Shown here: piece by piece, positions 46,202 through 54,991 of the stretch
How the letters are laid out: the number at the start of each line of letters is the position of its first letter
Position numbering within the stretch: the first letter of the stretch is position 1
DNA from: an uncultured Kiloniellaceae bacterium
GTDB taxonomy: Bacteria; Pseudomonadota; Alphaproteobacteria; Kiloniellales; Kiloniellaceae
NCBI GenBank assembly: GCA_947500035.1
Contig: CANMQP010000014.1
Location: 1 to 64,000 of the forward strand
Reading direction: 5' to 3'
DNA length: 64,000 nt
The notes under the pieces: generated by a model
What the model was told of the DNA's origin: nothing
Database searches by the model: none
Seen by the model: only the letters and a program-made list of their open reading frames with translations
Made by a program: the position numbers and the translations under genes

Positions 46202-46816
46202 ATGTCCAACATGAAAACGAACAAAATATTCATCGCTCTGGCGCTGCTTGGAAGTGTTGTAATTGGAGCCACGTCATCTGAGACACATGCTGGGGTCATA
46301 CTTGATGTCTCAGACGGACAGTTGAGAGGCGCCCGAAATATCGATGTCAGAGGAACTTTGTACGACGTCAGATTCGTGGAAGGTACTTGCGTAGCTCTTT
46401 TTAGCGGCTGCGATGAAGATTCAGATTTTACATTCCAGACCCTGATTGAGGGAAATCAAGCAGCCGACGCACTCCTAAATCAGGTTTTTACCGACTCAAG
46501 CGAAGGAATGTTCGATACGATACCTGAGTTGACACTCGGCTGCGAGGCAACCACGAAGTGTCAGCTACTGTTTCCATATGAGGCGGGAACATCTCGTCAG
46601 TATCGTCAGATACGCGTTAATAATGGCGGGCGCGGGACATCAAACGGATTTCAGGACCTCTTTGCCAATCCTTCATTTGATACAAGCGGCGATCCAGATG
46701 AAGTATTCGTCATTTTCACTCGGTCCATCGCCATTCCAGAACCTTCGACTCTGATCTTATTTGCTACAGGCTTGGCGGGATTGACGCTGATCGGAAGGCG
46801 GCATCGCCTGAAATAA
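46202..46816 (+). CDS. PEP-CTERM sorted exported protein 3 (AT-rich gene)
   Basis: A 204-residue exported protein. A signal peptide (IFIALALLGSVVIGATSSETHA) is followed by a mature domain with GTCVALFSGCDEDSDFTFQTL and LGCEATTKCQLLFPYEAGTSRQYRQIRVNNGGRG; it ends with IPEPSTLILFATGLAGLTLIGRRHR, the PEP-CTERM signal. AGGGG precedes the ATG by 8 bp. Codon use and base content (many ATA, TTA, AGA and AAT codons) are much more AT-rich than in neighbours, suggesting transfer. The tandem GGACAAA element of the other two PEP-CTERM genes is not found upstream. A terminator follows. Confidence 0.88.
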   Translation: MSNMKTNKIFIALALLGSVVIGATSSETHAGVILDVSDGQLRGARNIDVRGTLYDVRFVEGTCVALFSGCDEDSDFTFQTLIEGNQAADALLNQVFTDSSEGMFDTIPELTLGCEATTKCQLLFPYEAGTSRQYRQIRVNNGGRGTSNGFQDLFANPSFDTSGDPDEVFVIFTRSIAIPEPSTLILFATGLAGLTLIGRRHRLK

Positions 46817-46864
46817 GCGAGCCTCAGCGAAAACAAAAGAGTGGTGCCAGTACGTAACCACAAT

Positions 46865-46889
46865 ACGGGGGCCCGAGATGGGTCCCCGT
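46865..46889 (+). terminator. Terminator after PEP-CTERM gene 3
   Basis: ACGGGGGCCC pairs with GGGTCCCCGT (10 bp, one G-U pair) around loop GAGAT and is followed by TT, with further T/A bases. Confidence 0.7.
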
Positions 46890-46915
46890 TTAAGTCTATA
46901 GTTAGCCGCCTATCC

Positions 46916-48184
46916 CTACCCCGCCGCCCCGGCCTGCAACGCCGCGACGTCCTCGGTGTCCAGGCGGTTGAGGGCGGCCATGGCGAGGCCCTTGAAGACC
47001 AGTGTCGCCTCGTCGCCCAGGGTCTCGAAAATCAGTTCGCCGCGCAGGTCTTCCACCAGGCTTTGCTCGAAGCCGTCACGCAGGCCCTCCTCCAGCAGAT
47101 CGATGCTGCGCGTGCCGCTGCCGGTGAAGGCCACCGGCACCGGGCCGATCAGAGCGAACAGCCGCCCGAGCCCGAAGCCGATGGCGCAGCCCGCCTCCTG
47201 GTAGGCCGCACGCGCCCCTTCATCACCCTCGCGGGCCAGCTCTTCGATCCGCGCCATTTCCTCCGGCGGCGGCGGCGCGACCAGCTTGGTCGCATCCATG
47301 CCCTTGGCCCGCCGCCAGATGGCGTAGTCCGCGGCATAGGCCTCGACGCAGCCCCGACGGCCGCAGCGGCAGAGCGCGCCTTCCGGCACATGGTTCATAT
47401 GACCGAATTCGACGGCGGAATCGCGCAGGCCGACGAAGGGCGCGCCGTCGATGAAAAGCCCCATGCCGACGCCATAACCGATGAGGACCGCAGCGAAGCG
47501 TTCCCTATAGCGCGGCGGATCGATCCACTGCAGCGCTTCGGTCATCGCCGCGCAGTCGTTCATCACCGAGACCGGCACCCCGAAGCGCCGCGAGAACCGG
47601 CGTCCAAGGTCGATTTCGCGCGCCCGCAGAACCGGCGACCAAAGGATCTTCGCGCCCGCGCCGTCGGTGATACCCTGGACTGAAATTTCGATCCGCGACA
47701 GCGGGCCGGCCGGAAGCGGGCTCTCCTCGAGCAGGGTAAATACCGCATCGCCGATGGTGCGGATGAAATCACCGCGTTGCAGCTCCAGCGCCGCGACGTC
47801 GACCTGGCTTTCCGCACGTTCCTCCCCGGCGTAGTCGATCAGCTTCAGGCGGATGCGGTTGACCGCGATCATGACCGCAACCACGCTGCCGTGCAGCGGG
47901 TTAAGCGACAGCTTGACCTGGGGCCGGCCCCGCCCTTTGACCGCTTCGCTTTGCGCGTCGGCCTGCACCAGAAGCCCTTCTTCCAGCATCGCGGAGGTGA
48001 TGCCCGAAACCGCCGCCGGACTCAGACCGGTCACCCGGCCCAGCGCCGTGCGCGACTGAGCCCCGCCCCGGCGCAGCGCGCGCAGAATCAGGGCTCTGTT
48101 ATTTTCGCGGACAAGATCGATCGTGGCCTTGCGGATCGTTTCGCTCCCGTTTGTGCATGCCTTTTCATGGGTCCTGCCTGGCAC
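46916..48184 (-). CDS. ROK-family transcriptional regulator (XylR-type)
   Basis: A 422-residue regulator. The N-terminal winged helix is ATIDLVRENNRALILRALRRGGAQSRTALGRVTGLSPAAVSGITSAMLEEGLL; the rest is a ROK sugar-kinase fold with VMNDCAAMTEALQW, VLIGYGVGMGLFIDGAPF and the zinc-binding CRCGRRGCVEAYA motif. The start is a GTG at 48184. It is divergent from a xylose-type ABC transporter (166-bp spacer) and probably represses it, released by a sugar. Not a kinase, because the DNA-binding domain is present. Confidence 0.88.
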   Translation of the reverse strand: MPGRTHEKACTNGSETIRKATIDLVRENNRALILRALRRGGAQSRTALGRVTGLSPAAVSGITSAMLEEGLLVQADAQSEAVKGRGRPQVKLSLNPLHGSVVAVMIAVNRIRLKLIDYAGEERAESQVDVAALELQRGDFIRTIGDAVFTLLEESPLPAGPLSRIEISVQGITDGAGAKILWSPVLRAREIDLGRRFSRRFGVPVSVMNDCAAMTEALQWIDPPRYRERFAAVLIGYGVGMGLFIDGAPFVGLRDSAVEFGHMNHVPEGALCRCGRRGCVEAYAADYAIWRRAKGMDATKLVAPPPPEEMARIEELAREGDEGARAAYQEAGCAIGFGLGRLFALIGPVPVAFTGSGTRSIDLLEEGLRDGFEQSLVEDLRGELIFETLGDEATLVFKGLAMAALNRLDTEDVAALQAGAAG

Positions 48185-48350
48185 CTCTGCACCGGCTCCT
48201 GCAGAGGTTCCCCCCTCGGCACTTCAGCAATACGTTGACACAGCCCGCGTCCCGTGTCACTTTTTTTTCAAGGCGTGAAATAAATAGACAAAAGCGCCGC
48301 TCGATGAAGCGCGGCGCGTCGATCGAAGCAATAAAAACGGGAGGGAATCG

Positions 48351-49385
48351 ATGAAGAAATATACGCTCGGCCTGGCCGCCGTGGCCATGGCTGCAAGCAT
48401 CTCCGGCACGGCGCTTGCTCAAGACATCACCGTCGGCGTGTCCTGGTCCAACTTCCAGGAAGAGCGTTGGAAGACCGATGAAGCCGCGATCAAGGCCGCT
48501 CTCGATGCCGCCGGCGCCAAGTACATCTCGGCGGACGCCCAGTCCTCATCCTCGAAGCAGCTGTCCGATGTGGAAAGCCTGATTGCGCGCGGTGCCACCG
48601 CCCTGATCATCCTGGCCCAGGACTCCAGCGCCATCGGCCCGGCGATCGACGCCGCGGACAACGAGGGCATTCCGGTGGTCGGCTACGACCGCCTGATCGA
48701 CGATGCCCGCGCCTTTTACCTGACCTTCGACAACGTCGAGGTCGGGCGCATGCAGGCCCGTGCAGTCTTCGCGGCGCAGCCCAAGGGCAACTACGTCATG
48801 ATCAAGGGCTCCCCGACCGACCCCAACGCCGACTTCCTGCGCGGCGGGCAACAGGAAATTCTTCAAGCCGCCGTTGATGCCGGGGACATCAAAATCGTCG
48901 GCGAGGCCTACACCGACGGCTGGCTTCCGGCCAACGCCCAGCGCAATATGGAACAGCTGCTGACCGCCAACGACAACAAGGTCGATGCGGTCGTGGCTTC
49001 CAATGACGGCACCGCCGGCGGCGTGGTCGCAGCGCTGACCGCCCAGGGCATGGAAGGCATTCCGGTCTCCGGGCAGGACGGCGATCATGCCGCCCTGAAC
49101 CGGGTGGCGCTCGGCACCCAGACCGTCTCGGTCTGGAAGGACGCCCGCGATCTGGGTAAGGCCGCCGGTGAAATCGCCGTCGCCATGGCCAAAGGCGCCA
49201 AGATGGGCGACGTCGAAGGCTCGCAGACCTGGACCAGCCCCGGCGGCACGGAGCTGACCGCCAGGTTCCTGGCGCCGGTTCCGGTGACCCGGGCAAACCT
49301 GAACGCGGTCGTCGATGCCGGCTGGATCAAAAAAGACGCGCTCTGCGCCGGTGTACCCGCCGGAGCGGTCGAGATCTGCGGCTGA
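48351..49385 (+). CDS. xylF: D-xylose-type ABC transporter, periplasmic binding protein
   Basis: A 344-residue binding protein with a signal peptide (LAAVAMAASISGTALA, mature from about residue 24) and the XylF pattern: ITVGVSWSNFQEERWKTDEAAIKAAL, DVESLIARGATALIILAQDSSAIGPAI, PVVGYDRLIDDARAFYLTFDN and GEAYTDGWLPANAQRNMEQLLTAN. It should deliver D-xylose, or a similar pentose, to XylH. GGAGGGAATCG precedes the ATG. Two stem-loops separate it from xylH, which may raise its expression over the membrane genes. Confidence 0.93.
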   Translation: MKKYTLGLAAVAMAASISGTALAQDITVGVSWSNFQEERWKTDEAAIKAALDAAGAKYISADAQSSSSKQLSDVESLIARGATALIILAQDSSAIGPAIDAADNEGIPVVGYDRLIDDARAFYLTFDNVEVGRMQARAVFAAQPKGNYVMIKGSPTDPNADFLRGGQQEILQAAVDAGDIKIVGEAYTDGWLPANAQRNMEQLLTANDNKVDAVVASNDGTAGGVVAALTAQGMEGIPVSGQDGDHAALNRVALGTQTVSVWKDARDLGKAAGEIAVAMAKGAKMGDVEGSQTWTSPGGTELTARFLAPVPVTRANLNAVVDAGWIKKDALCAGVPAGAVEICG

Positions 49386-49409
49386 CGCCACCTCGGCAAG
49401 CCACGCGAC

Positions 49410-49450
49410 GGGCGGTTCTCCGAATCCAACACAAAGATTCTGAACCGCCC
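49410..49450 (+). other. Intercistronic stem-loop between xylF and xylH
   Basis: GGGCGGTTC and GAACCGCCC (9-bp perfect outer stem) enclose GAATC and GATTC (5-bp inner stem). A second hairpin, GTGTGG and CCACAC with a 6-base loop, lies at 49516-49533. Such structures after a binding-protein gene typically attenuate readthrough or protect the upstream mRNA. Confidence 0.6.
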
Positions 49451-49609
49451 TCGCCAAAGAGAATCCGGTTTAGGCAGCTCATTGATTTTGGCTGAGAAGC
49501 CGCGTCGCGGACGTCTTGTGTGGGACCTGCCACACGGCGCCGCCCGCTCCTAACCGATGGGAAACTCGATCCCGCCGCGACGACGTCTTAATTTTCAACA
49601 GGTCCTAGC

Positions 49610-50875
49610 ATGCGCGATACACTGTCCCGCTCCTTCCGCACACTCCAGATCGACACGCGCCTGGTCGGCATGATCGCCGCCTTGCTGATTGTCTGGGTCG
49701 TGTTCGATCTGCTGACCGAGGGCCGCTTCCTGACGCCGCGGAACCTTTTTAACCTCTCGGTTCAGACCGCGTCGGTCGCGGTCATGGCGACCGGCATGGT
49801 CTTCGTCATCGTCACCCGCCACATCGACCTCTCGGTCGGCGCGTTGCTGGGCTTCATCGGCATGACCATCGGCTGGCTGCAGGCGCAGGTTCTCCCGGAG
49901 CTGCTGGGCATCGGCCATCCCGCCATCTGGATCATCACGGTATTCGTCGGCGCACTGATTGGCGCAGCAGTCGGTGCAGCTCAGGGCTATATCATCGGCT
50001 ACCTGGCGGTCCCGGCCTTCATCGTGACCCTTGGTGGTCTGCTGGTCTGGCGCGGCGCGGCCTGGTGGGTGACCAGCGGGCAAACGGTCGCACCATTGGA
50101 TTCCACCTTCACCCTTTTAGGCGGCGGCGCGGAAGGCACCCTAGGCGCGACCTGGAGCTGGCTGCTCGCAGCGGTCTGCTCCCTTGCCGCGGTGGTTCTG
50201 CTGTTCCTATCGCGAAAACGCAAAAGCGATCACGGCTTCACCGTTAAACCCCTCGCCGCCGACGTTGTGCTGGCCGGTCTTTTCGTGGCCGTTATTTTCG
50301 GCTTCACCGCGGTCATGAACGCCTACGCTATTCCCTCCCGCGCCGCGGCACGCATGTTCGAGGCACGCGGCGAAACCATGCCTGAAGGTCTGGTCCTCTC
50401 TCACGGCATCGCCATTCCGGTCATCATCGTGCTGGTGGTCGCCACGGTCATGACCGTGATCGCCAAGCGCACCCGCTTCGGGCGCTACGTCTTCGCCACC
50501 GGCGGCAACCCGGATGCGGCAGAACTCGCCGGGGTTAATACCAAGCTGCTGACGGTCAAAGTCTTCGCCCTGATGGGCTTCCTGACCGCCATCGCCGCCG
50601 TCATTGCCTCGGCCCGCCTGCGCTCGGCGGCCAACGACCTGGGCACCCTGGACGAACTGCGGGTGATCGCCGCCGCCGTCATCGGGGGCACCGCCCTCTC
50701 CGGCGGTATCGGCACGATCTACGGTGCGATCCTGGGCGCGGTGGTCATGCAGTCGCTGCAATCCGGCATGGCCATGGTCGGGGTCGACGCGCCGCTGCAG
50801 TCTATCGTGGTCGGCGTGGTGCTGGTCCTCGCCGTCCTTGCCGATATCATCTACCGCCGCAGAACGGGGGATTGA
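49610..50875 (+). CDS. xylH: D-xylose-type ABC transporter, permease
   Basis: A 421-residue permease with about ten membrane helices. The XylH pattern is clear: NLFNLSVQTASVAVMATGMVFVIVTRHIDLSVGALLGF at the N-terminus, GLLVWRGAAWWVTSGQTVAPL, an extra central hydrophobic pair with an intervening loop, and the coupling region RFGRYVFATGGNPDAAELAGVNTKLLTVKVFALMGFL, ending in VIGGTALSGGIGTIYGAILGAVVMQSLQSGM. It follows xylF by 224 bp and precedes xylG by 3 bp. Substrate is inferred from xylF. Confidence 0.93.
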   Translation: MRDTLSRSFRTLQIDTRLVGMIAALLIVWVVFDLLTEGRFLTPRNLFNLSVQTASVAVMATGMVFVIVTRHIDLSVGALLGFIGMTIGWLQAQVLPELLGIGHPAIWIITVFVGALIGAAVGAAQGYIIGYLAVPAFIVTLGGLLVWRGAAWWVTSGQTVAPLDSTFTLLGGGAEGTLGATWSWLLAAVCSLAAVVLLFLSRKRKSDHGFTVKPLAADVVLAGLFVAVIFGFTAVMNAYAIPSRAAARMFEARGETMPEGLVLSHGIAIPVIIVLVVATVMTVIAKRTRFGRYVFATGGNPDAAELAGVNTKLLTVKVFALMGFLTAIAAVIASARLRSAANDLGTLDELRVIAAAVIGGTALSGGIGTIYGAILGAVVMQSLQSGMAMVGVDAPLQSIVVGVVLVLAVLADIIYRRRTGD

Positions 50876-50878
50876 GCC

Positions 50879-51682
50879 ATGAACACGCACGCTTCTCATA
50901 GCGGGCAAACGCCTCTCGTCGAAATGCTGGACATCCACATCGCCTTCGGCGGCGTGAAGGCGGTCGACGGCGTCGATGTCGATCTCTACCCGGGCGAGGT
51001 CGTCGGCCTGCTCGGCCATAACGGCGCAGGCAAGTCGACCCTGATCAAGACCCTCTCCGGCGCTTACCGGCGCGACAGCGGCTCCATCCGCATCAACGGC
51101 CAGGAGGTCGCGATCGAAAATCCGCGCGACGCCCGGCGCCACAACATCGAGACCATCTATCAGACGCTGGCGCTGGCGGACAATCTCGATGCGGCCTCTA
51201 ACATCTTCCTGGGGCGCGAGCTGGTTTCGACCGGCGGCTTCCTGGACGACGATAGGATGGAAGCCGAAACCCGCAAGATCATGAACCGGCTCAACCCGAA
51301 TTTTGAGAAGTTCTCCGCGCCGGTCAAAGCCCTCTCCGGCGGCCAGCGCCAATCCGTCGCCATCGCTCGCGCAATCTACTTCGACGCCCGGGTTCTGATC
51401 ATGGACGAACCCACCGCCGCGCTGGGCCCGCAGGAAACCGCCCAGGTCGCCGAGCTGATCAAGCAGCTCAAGTCCGAAGGCATCGGCATCTTCCTGATCT
51501 CCCACGACATCCACGACGTCTTCGATCTGGCCGACCGGGTCAGCGTGATGAAAAACGGACAGCTCGTGGGTTCCGCCCGCACCGAGGACGTCACCAAGGA
51601 CGAGGTGCTGGGCATGATCATCCTGGGCAAGTGTCCGCCAGGCGCGACGCCGGGACCGGGTGCGCTGGACGGGGATGGGTGA
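50879..51682 (+). CDS. xylG: D-xylose-type ABC transporter, ATP-binding protein (single domain)
   Basis: A 267-residue ATPase. Walker [17 protein letters not shown], signature [16 protein letters not shown], Walker [14 protein letters not shown] and the switch histidine in ISHDIHDVF are present once. Canonical XylG/MglA-type proteins have two fused ABC domains (about 500 residues), so this is half-size and should work as a homodimer, a form seen in some Alphaproteobacteria. It overlaps closely with xylH (3-bp gap). No xylose isomerase or xylulokinase gene follows, so catabolism must be encoded elsewhere. Confidence 0.92.
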   Translation: MNTHASHSGQTPLVEMLDIHIAFGGVKAVDGVDVDLYPGEVVGLLGHNGAGKSTLIKTLSGAYRRDSGSIRINGQEVAIENPRDARRHNIETIYQTLALADNLDAASNIFLGRELVSTGGFLDDDRMEAETRKIMNRLNPNFEKFSAPVKALSGGQRQSVAIARAIYFDARVLIMDEPTAALGPQETAQVAELIKQLKSEGIGIFLISHDIHDVFDLADRVSVMKNGQLVGSARTEDVTKDEVLGMIILGKCPPGATPGPGALDGDG

Positions 51683-51694
51683 AGCGCAGACGGG

Positions 51695-52414
51695 TCAGTC
51701 CTCTTTCCTTCGATAGTCGTCCAGCGACCAGATCAGATCGATCAGCGCATTGATCTTCGGCCAGTGCTGCGAGTCCATGCAGGTACCATCGCGGAACCGC
51801 ACATTGGCGACTTCCTCGAATTGACTGCCGCCATAAATCAGGTTGGGCAAAAGCACGCGCAGACTATAAACCTTCCTGTCCCGTGAGCAGTTAATCAGAA
51901 AGCCCTTTGGCCAGGGTTCCCCTTCGACCGTTCGGATCAGAGCAGCGGCAGCTTCAGAGTTTATCAGGTTTTTAATCGGCTCGCCGGCGGTTTGCGTGCC
52001 GTCGAATTTCATGCGCTCTATCCAAAACCCCGAGGCTTCGAACGATCCACTCGCCGAGATTCGCTCCGTTGGAAGCGACAAAAGCACCTGATCTCCAGAG
52101 TGGTCATTACACACTGGCGTAACGATTGTCGTCAAAACGCGTTGAATTTTTTGGGAGCGTAACAGCAACGCGCCGGAGGACGTATGGCAGCCCTCACCGG
52201 TCTCCGCGTAGCCGATCTCAATTGGAACAGACAAAGAAAGCAAGTCGCGCCGCACCCATTGCAGATTCATCACATTGATCAGGACACCTTCCCGGAATTC
52301 CGGTGGAGGTTCTATACTCAGCCGGTATACGGCCACAAAAACGCTCGCGGCCAAGACTCCGCAGCCTAAAAGAACCGAGAGGCAGCCAAGCGCCGGAACA
52401 ACAGAATTCCTCAT
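51695..52414 (-). CDS. Hypothetical membrane-anchored protein
   Basis: A 239-residue protein I do not recognise. One N-terminal membrane segment ([25 protein letters not shown], about 9-33) is followed by about 200 residues likely outside the cytoplasm, with four or more cysteines ([27 protein letters not shown]) and many beta-strand-like stretches. It converges with xylG and is unlikely to belong to it. Confidence 0.6.
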   Translation of the reverse strand: MRNSVVPALGCLSVLLGCGVLAASVFVAVYRLSIEPPPEFREGVLINVMNLQWVRRDLLSLSVPIEIGYAETGEGCHTSSGALLLRSQKIQRVLTTIVTPVCNDHSGDQVLLSLPTERISASGSFEASGFWIERMKFDGTQTAGEPIKNLINSEAAAALIRTVEGEPWPKGFLINCSRDRKVYSLRVLLPNLIYGGSQFEEVANVRFRDGTCMDSQHWPKINALIDLIWSLDDYRRKED

Positions 52415-52471
52415 TTAGGGTTCGTCCAGCATCGTCTCTGTCGGGAAAGCTCTTTCACTGGGTAAAGGGTA

Positions 52472-53026
52472 TTATGGAAACAACTTTGCCGTTCGTTGAC
52501 TCAGTGACAATCCTCTTGCGCGGTAAGCCCCCAACTTCGGTTGAGCATTGAGGAAAAGAACCAGATCGCCGACCGTTACATTCTCTACCCGGCCCCACAC
52601 AAGGTTGGCTTCCGTATTATCGAGACTGCGGCCAATGCGCTGAGCGATGGCTTCGATACTGTCCTCGAGATCTTCTTCGTCGGTTCGAAGATCATCGCGA
52701 AAGGAGTCCTCCGCGCGAATGGGATAGCTCTCCGAAAACTCTTCATAGACGGCCCGGACAACCCAGGGGTCGATCACGCGGCAGTCGAACGAGCGCGCAA
52801 AGTTGCAGATGCTCTCACCACGTCTTCTCTCGGCCTCGCGCTTATCATGGCGCCAGCCGATCAGCGTGCCGACGGCAATAACGGCTGCAAAGATAAACAC
52901 AAGCGGCCACCACGCGAGGGCCGGCAAGGCAAACAACCCAAGCATCAGCACCACCGCAAAAAGCGACTCCAACAGTCCCGGGCTTTGATCGGATCGGGCC
53001 GGCATGTTTCGGGAAAATGTCCGCAT
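52472..53026 (-). CDS. Hypothetical protein with two membrane helices
   Basis: A 184-residue protein. Two adjacent hydrophobic helices (about 18-58: LLESLFAVVLMLGLFALPALAWWPLVFIFAAVIAVGTLIGW) form a hairpin anchor, followed by a charged cytoplasmic domain with SICNFARSFDCRVIDPWVVRAVYEEFSESYPIRAEDSFRDDLRTDEEDLEDSIEAIAQRIGRSL. This domain resembles an uncharacterised family with a conserved ARSFDCR...D.WVVRAVYEE core. No function can be assigned. Confidence 0.7.
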   Translation of the reverse strand: MRTFSRNMPARSDQSPGLLESLFAVVLMLGLFALPALAWWPLVFIFAAVIAVGTLIGWRHDKREAERRRGESICNFARSFDCRVIDPWVVRAVYEEFSESYPIRAEDSFRDDLRTDEEDLEDSIEAIAQRIGRSLDNTEANLVWGRVENVTVGDLVLFLNAQPKLGAYRARGLSLSQRTAKLFP

Positions 53027-53158
53027 GATGTCAGACTACCGCCAGCCGTGGTGGCACGCCAGGTCAATTATGGCCTTCGCGAAGCGGCGAAACGAGAGTT
53101 GAAATCTCCCGGCGCTGTGCAATGTCATTGATCGAAACGAACAAAAACGAGGCGAGAT

Positions 53159-53419
53159 ATGTCCAAAGACCACGGTCCCTCCATCAAGAAGGACGACACC
53201 TACGAAGCCCTGCGGGAAAAGGGTTACGACCGGCAAAAGGCCGCCGCCATCGCGAACGCGCAGGCCAATGACGCGATGTCGCCCTCCGAAAAAGGCGGCA
53301 AGGCGCCGCCCTATGAAGACTGGACGAAAGAAGAGCTGCTGGCGCGCGCCCGGGAGCTGGAGGTTTCCGGCCGTTCGGACATGAACAAGGACGAACTCAT
53401 CGAAGCCCTCAGAAACTGA
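53159..53419 (+). CDS. Rho_N-like / DUF7218-type small protein
   Basis: An 86-residue acidic protein: KDDTYEALREKGYDRQKAAAIANAQAND in the first half, and a Rho_N/SAP-like helix-extended-loop-helix WTKEELLARARELEVSGRSDMNKDELIEALRN in the second, a fold that binds nucleic acid in other proteins. Such genes are often found with stress-associated genes, as here with DUF2945 and topoisomerase IB. Function is not established. Confidence 0.8.
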   Translation: MSKDHGPSIKKDDTYEALREKGYDRQKAAAIANAQANDAMSPSEKGGKAPPYEDWTKEELLARARELEVSGRSDMNKDELIEALRN

Positions 53420-53514
53420 ACCCTGTTCGGCCTCCGACAGGAACCTTAAGCGGCCGACAACGTTAAGAAAGTGCAGCTTTTGGCGAAGGTAAGACTTCAA
53501 CAGAAAGAAGAGCG

Positions 53515-53730
53515 ATGACCGACTTCAGCAAAGATCAAAAGGTCCAGTGGAACTGGGGCAACGGCACCGGCGAGGGCACCATCGTCGAGCGCTACACCAG
53601 CGATGTCACCAAGACCCTCAAGGGCAGCGAGGTGACACGCAATGCGACCGACGACAACCCGGCCTTTCTGATCGAACAGGAAGACGGGGACCAGGTCCTC
53701 AAATCCGCATCCGAGCTCAAGGCCAGGTGA
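53515..53730 (+). CDS. DUF2945 (hypervirulence-associated TUDOR-like) protein
   Basis: A 71-residue protein: KDQKVQWNWGNGTGEGTIVERYTSDVTKTLKGSEVTRNATDDNPAFLIEQEDGDQVLKSASEL. The VQWNWG.G.G.G...V..R and AFLIEQ.DGD.VLKS blocks are typical of DUF2945, a small SH3/Tudor-like barrel. It lies 95 bp after the Rho_N-like gene and 38 bp before topoisomerase IB, probably in one transcript. Function unknown. Confidence 0.88.
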   Translation: MTDFSKDQKVQWNWGNGTGEGTIVERYTSDVTKTLKGSEVTRNATDDNPAFLIEQEDGDQVLKSASELKAR

Positions 53731-53768
53731 CGCGGGAAAAATCCAGAGTCAGCTCAAGGACCGGGCAG

Positions 53769-54743
53769 ATGGGATTGATCTACTACCCCGACAGCCAACC
53801 GGGGATCAGGCGCTATAAACGCGGCCGTGGTTTCACCTACGTCGCGCCCGACGGCACGCGGATCGACCGGGGCCAGGAGCGCGCCCGCATCAAGGCTCTG
53901 GCCGTCCCGCCCGCCTACGAGGACGTCTGGATCTGCCCGCAGCCCAACGGCCACCTTCAGGCGACCGGCCGCGATGCCCGCCGGCGCAAACAGTACCGCT
54001 ATCACCCGGACTGGTCGGCCGAGCGCGCGGAGCGCAAGTATGAGCAGCTCGCGAACTTCGGCCTTGCCCTGCCCCGCCTGCGCCGCTGGATCACCAGCCG
54101 TCTCGCGGGCGATATCGGCGATGCCGAGACCGCAATCGCGGCGGTCCTGGCGCTGATCGACCGCGCCTCGCTGCGCGTGGGGCACCCCGACTACACGGCG
54201 GAAAACGGTACCTACGGTGCGACCACCCTGCGCAACCGTCATGTCAATTTTGACGGCTCGACCATCCTTCTTGACTACAAGGCCAAGGGCGGCAAAGAGG
54301 TGCGCAAACGCGTCCAGGGCGCGCAGCTTCAGAGGGTGCTGCAGAGGTCAGGCGATCTTCCGGGACGTGAGCTGATTTCATGGCAGGACGATCAGGGCGC
54401 GCCACGCGCCGTCCGCTCGGAACAGATCCAGCAGGTTCTCTCAGATCTTTGCGGCGACGGGATCACCGCCAAGACCCTGCGGACCTGGAACGGTACTCAC
54501 GCGGCCTTCCAGGTCGCCTGTCAGACAGATAAAATCACGATCGGCGCCTTGGCCGAGGCAGCCGCGATACGGCTGCACAACACGCCGACCATCGCACGCA
54601 ACAGCTACATCCATCCCGACGTCATCACCCTGGCCGAGATGGACGACAGGGACCGCATCGAGCGGATCGGCAAGCTCAACCCGGACATCAACCCCCGGCA
54701 TTACCGCCAGGGCGAAGCAGAGCTTTTGGCATTCCTGAGTTGA
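53769..54743 (+). CDS. DNA topoisomerase IB, poxvirus type
   Basis: A 324-residue type IB topoisomerase that relaxes supercoils through a 3'-phosphotyrosyl intermediate. An N-terminal domain with GFTYVAPDGTRIDRGQERARIKALAVPPAYEDVWICP is followed by the catalytic domain: ALIDRASLRVGHPDYTAENGTYGATTLRNRHV, LDYKAKGGKEVRKRV (catalytic lysine), TLRTWNGTHAAF (catalytic arginine) and ARNSYIHPDV with the nucleophilic tyrosine (about 280). I start at ATG 53769 with AAGGA upstream; a GTG at 53727 overlapping the DUF2945 stop is an alternative. Confidence 0.93.
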   Translation: MGLIYYPDSQPGIRRYKRGRGFTYVAPDGTRIDRGQERARIKALAVPPAYEDVWICPQPNGHLQATGRDARRRKQYRYHPDWSAERAERKYEQLANFGLALPRLRRWITSRLAGDIGDAETAIAAVLALIDRASLRVGHPDYTAENGTYGATTLRNRHVNFDGSTILLDYKAKGGKEVRKRVQGAQLQRVLQRSGDLPGRELISWQDDQGAPRAVRSEQIQQVLSDLCGDGITAKTLRTWNGTHAAFQVACQTDKITIGALAEAAAIRLHNTPTIARNSYIHPDVITLAEMDDRDRIERIGKLNPDINPRHYRQGEAELLAFLS

Positions 54744-54991
54744 TCCGGGTTACGGCCCGACGCATGACGGAGACTCTAAATCCGGTCTGAACCGCACAGT
54801 GAGACCGAACCCGCGAACACGATAAGCCAGCGGCGAATGCCCCGGGCCGGAGATGCCCCCGGGGGATACGTGAGAGAGCCCGACGATGTGTTTCGGCCTT
54901 GAACTGTCAACATCAGCAGGCCGACGGGACTGCTGCCGCCGGGCCGGCGGCGACGCTTCGGATCGCTCCCCGGAATGCATCCGACGGGGGC

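Noticed and set aside
48235-48263. TGACAC-N12-GTGTCA inverted repeat as the ROK operator before xylF
   Set aside because: A perfect 6-bp repeat at this distance is plausible but common by chance, and the promoter elements around it were not convincing.
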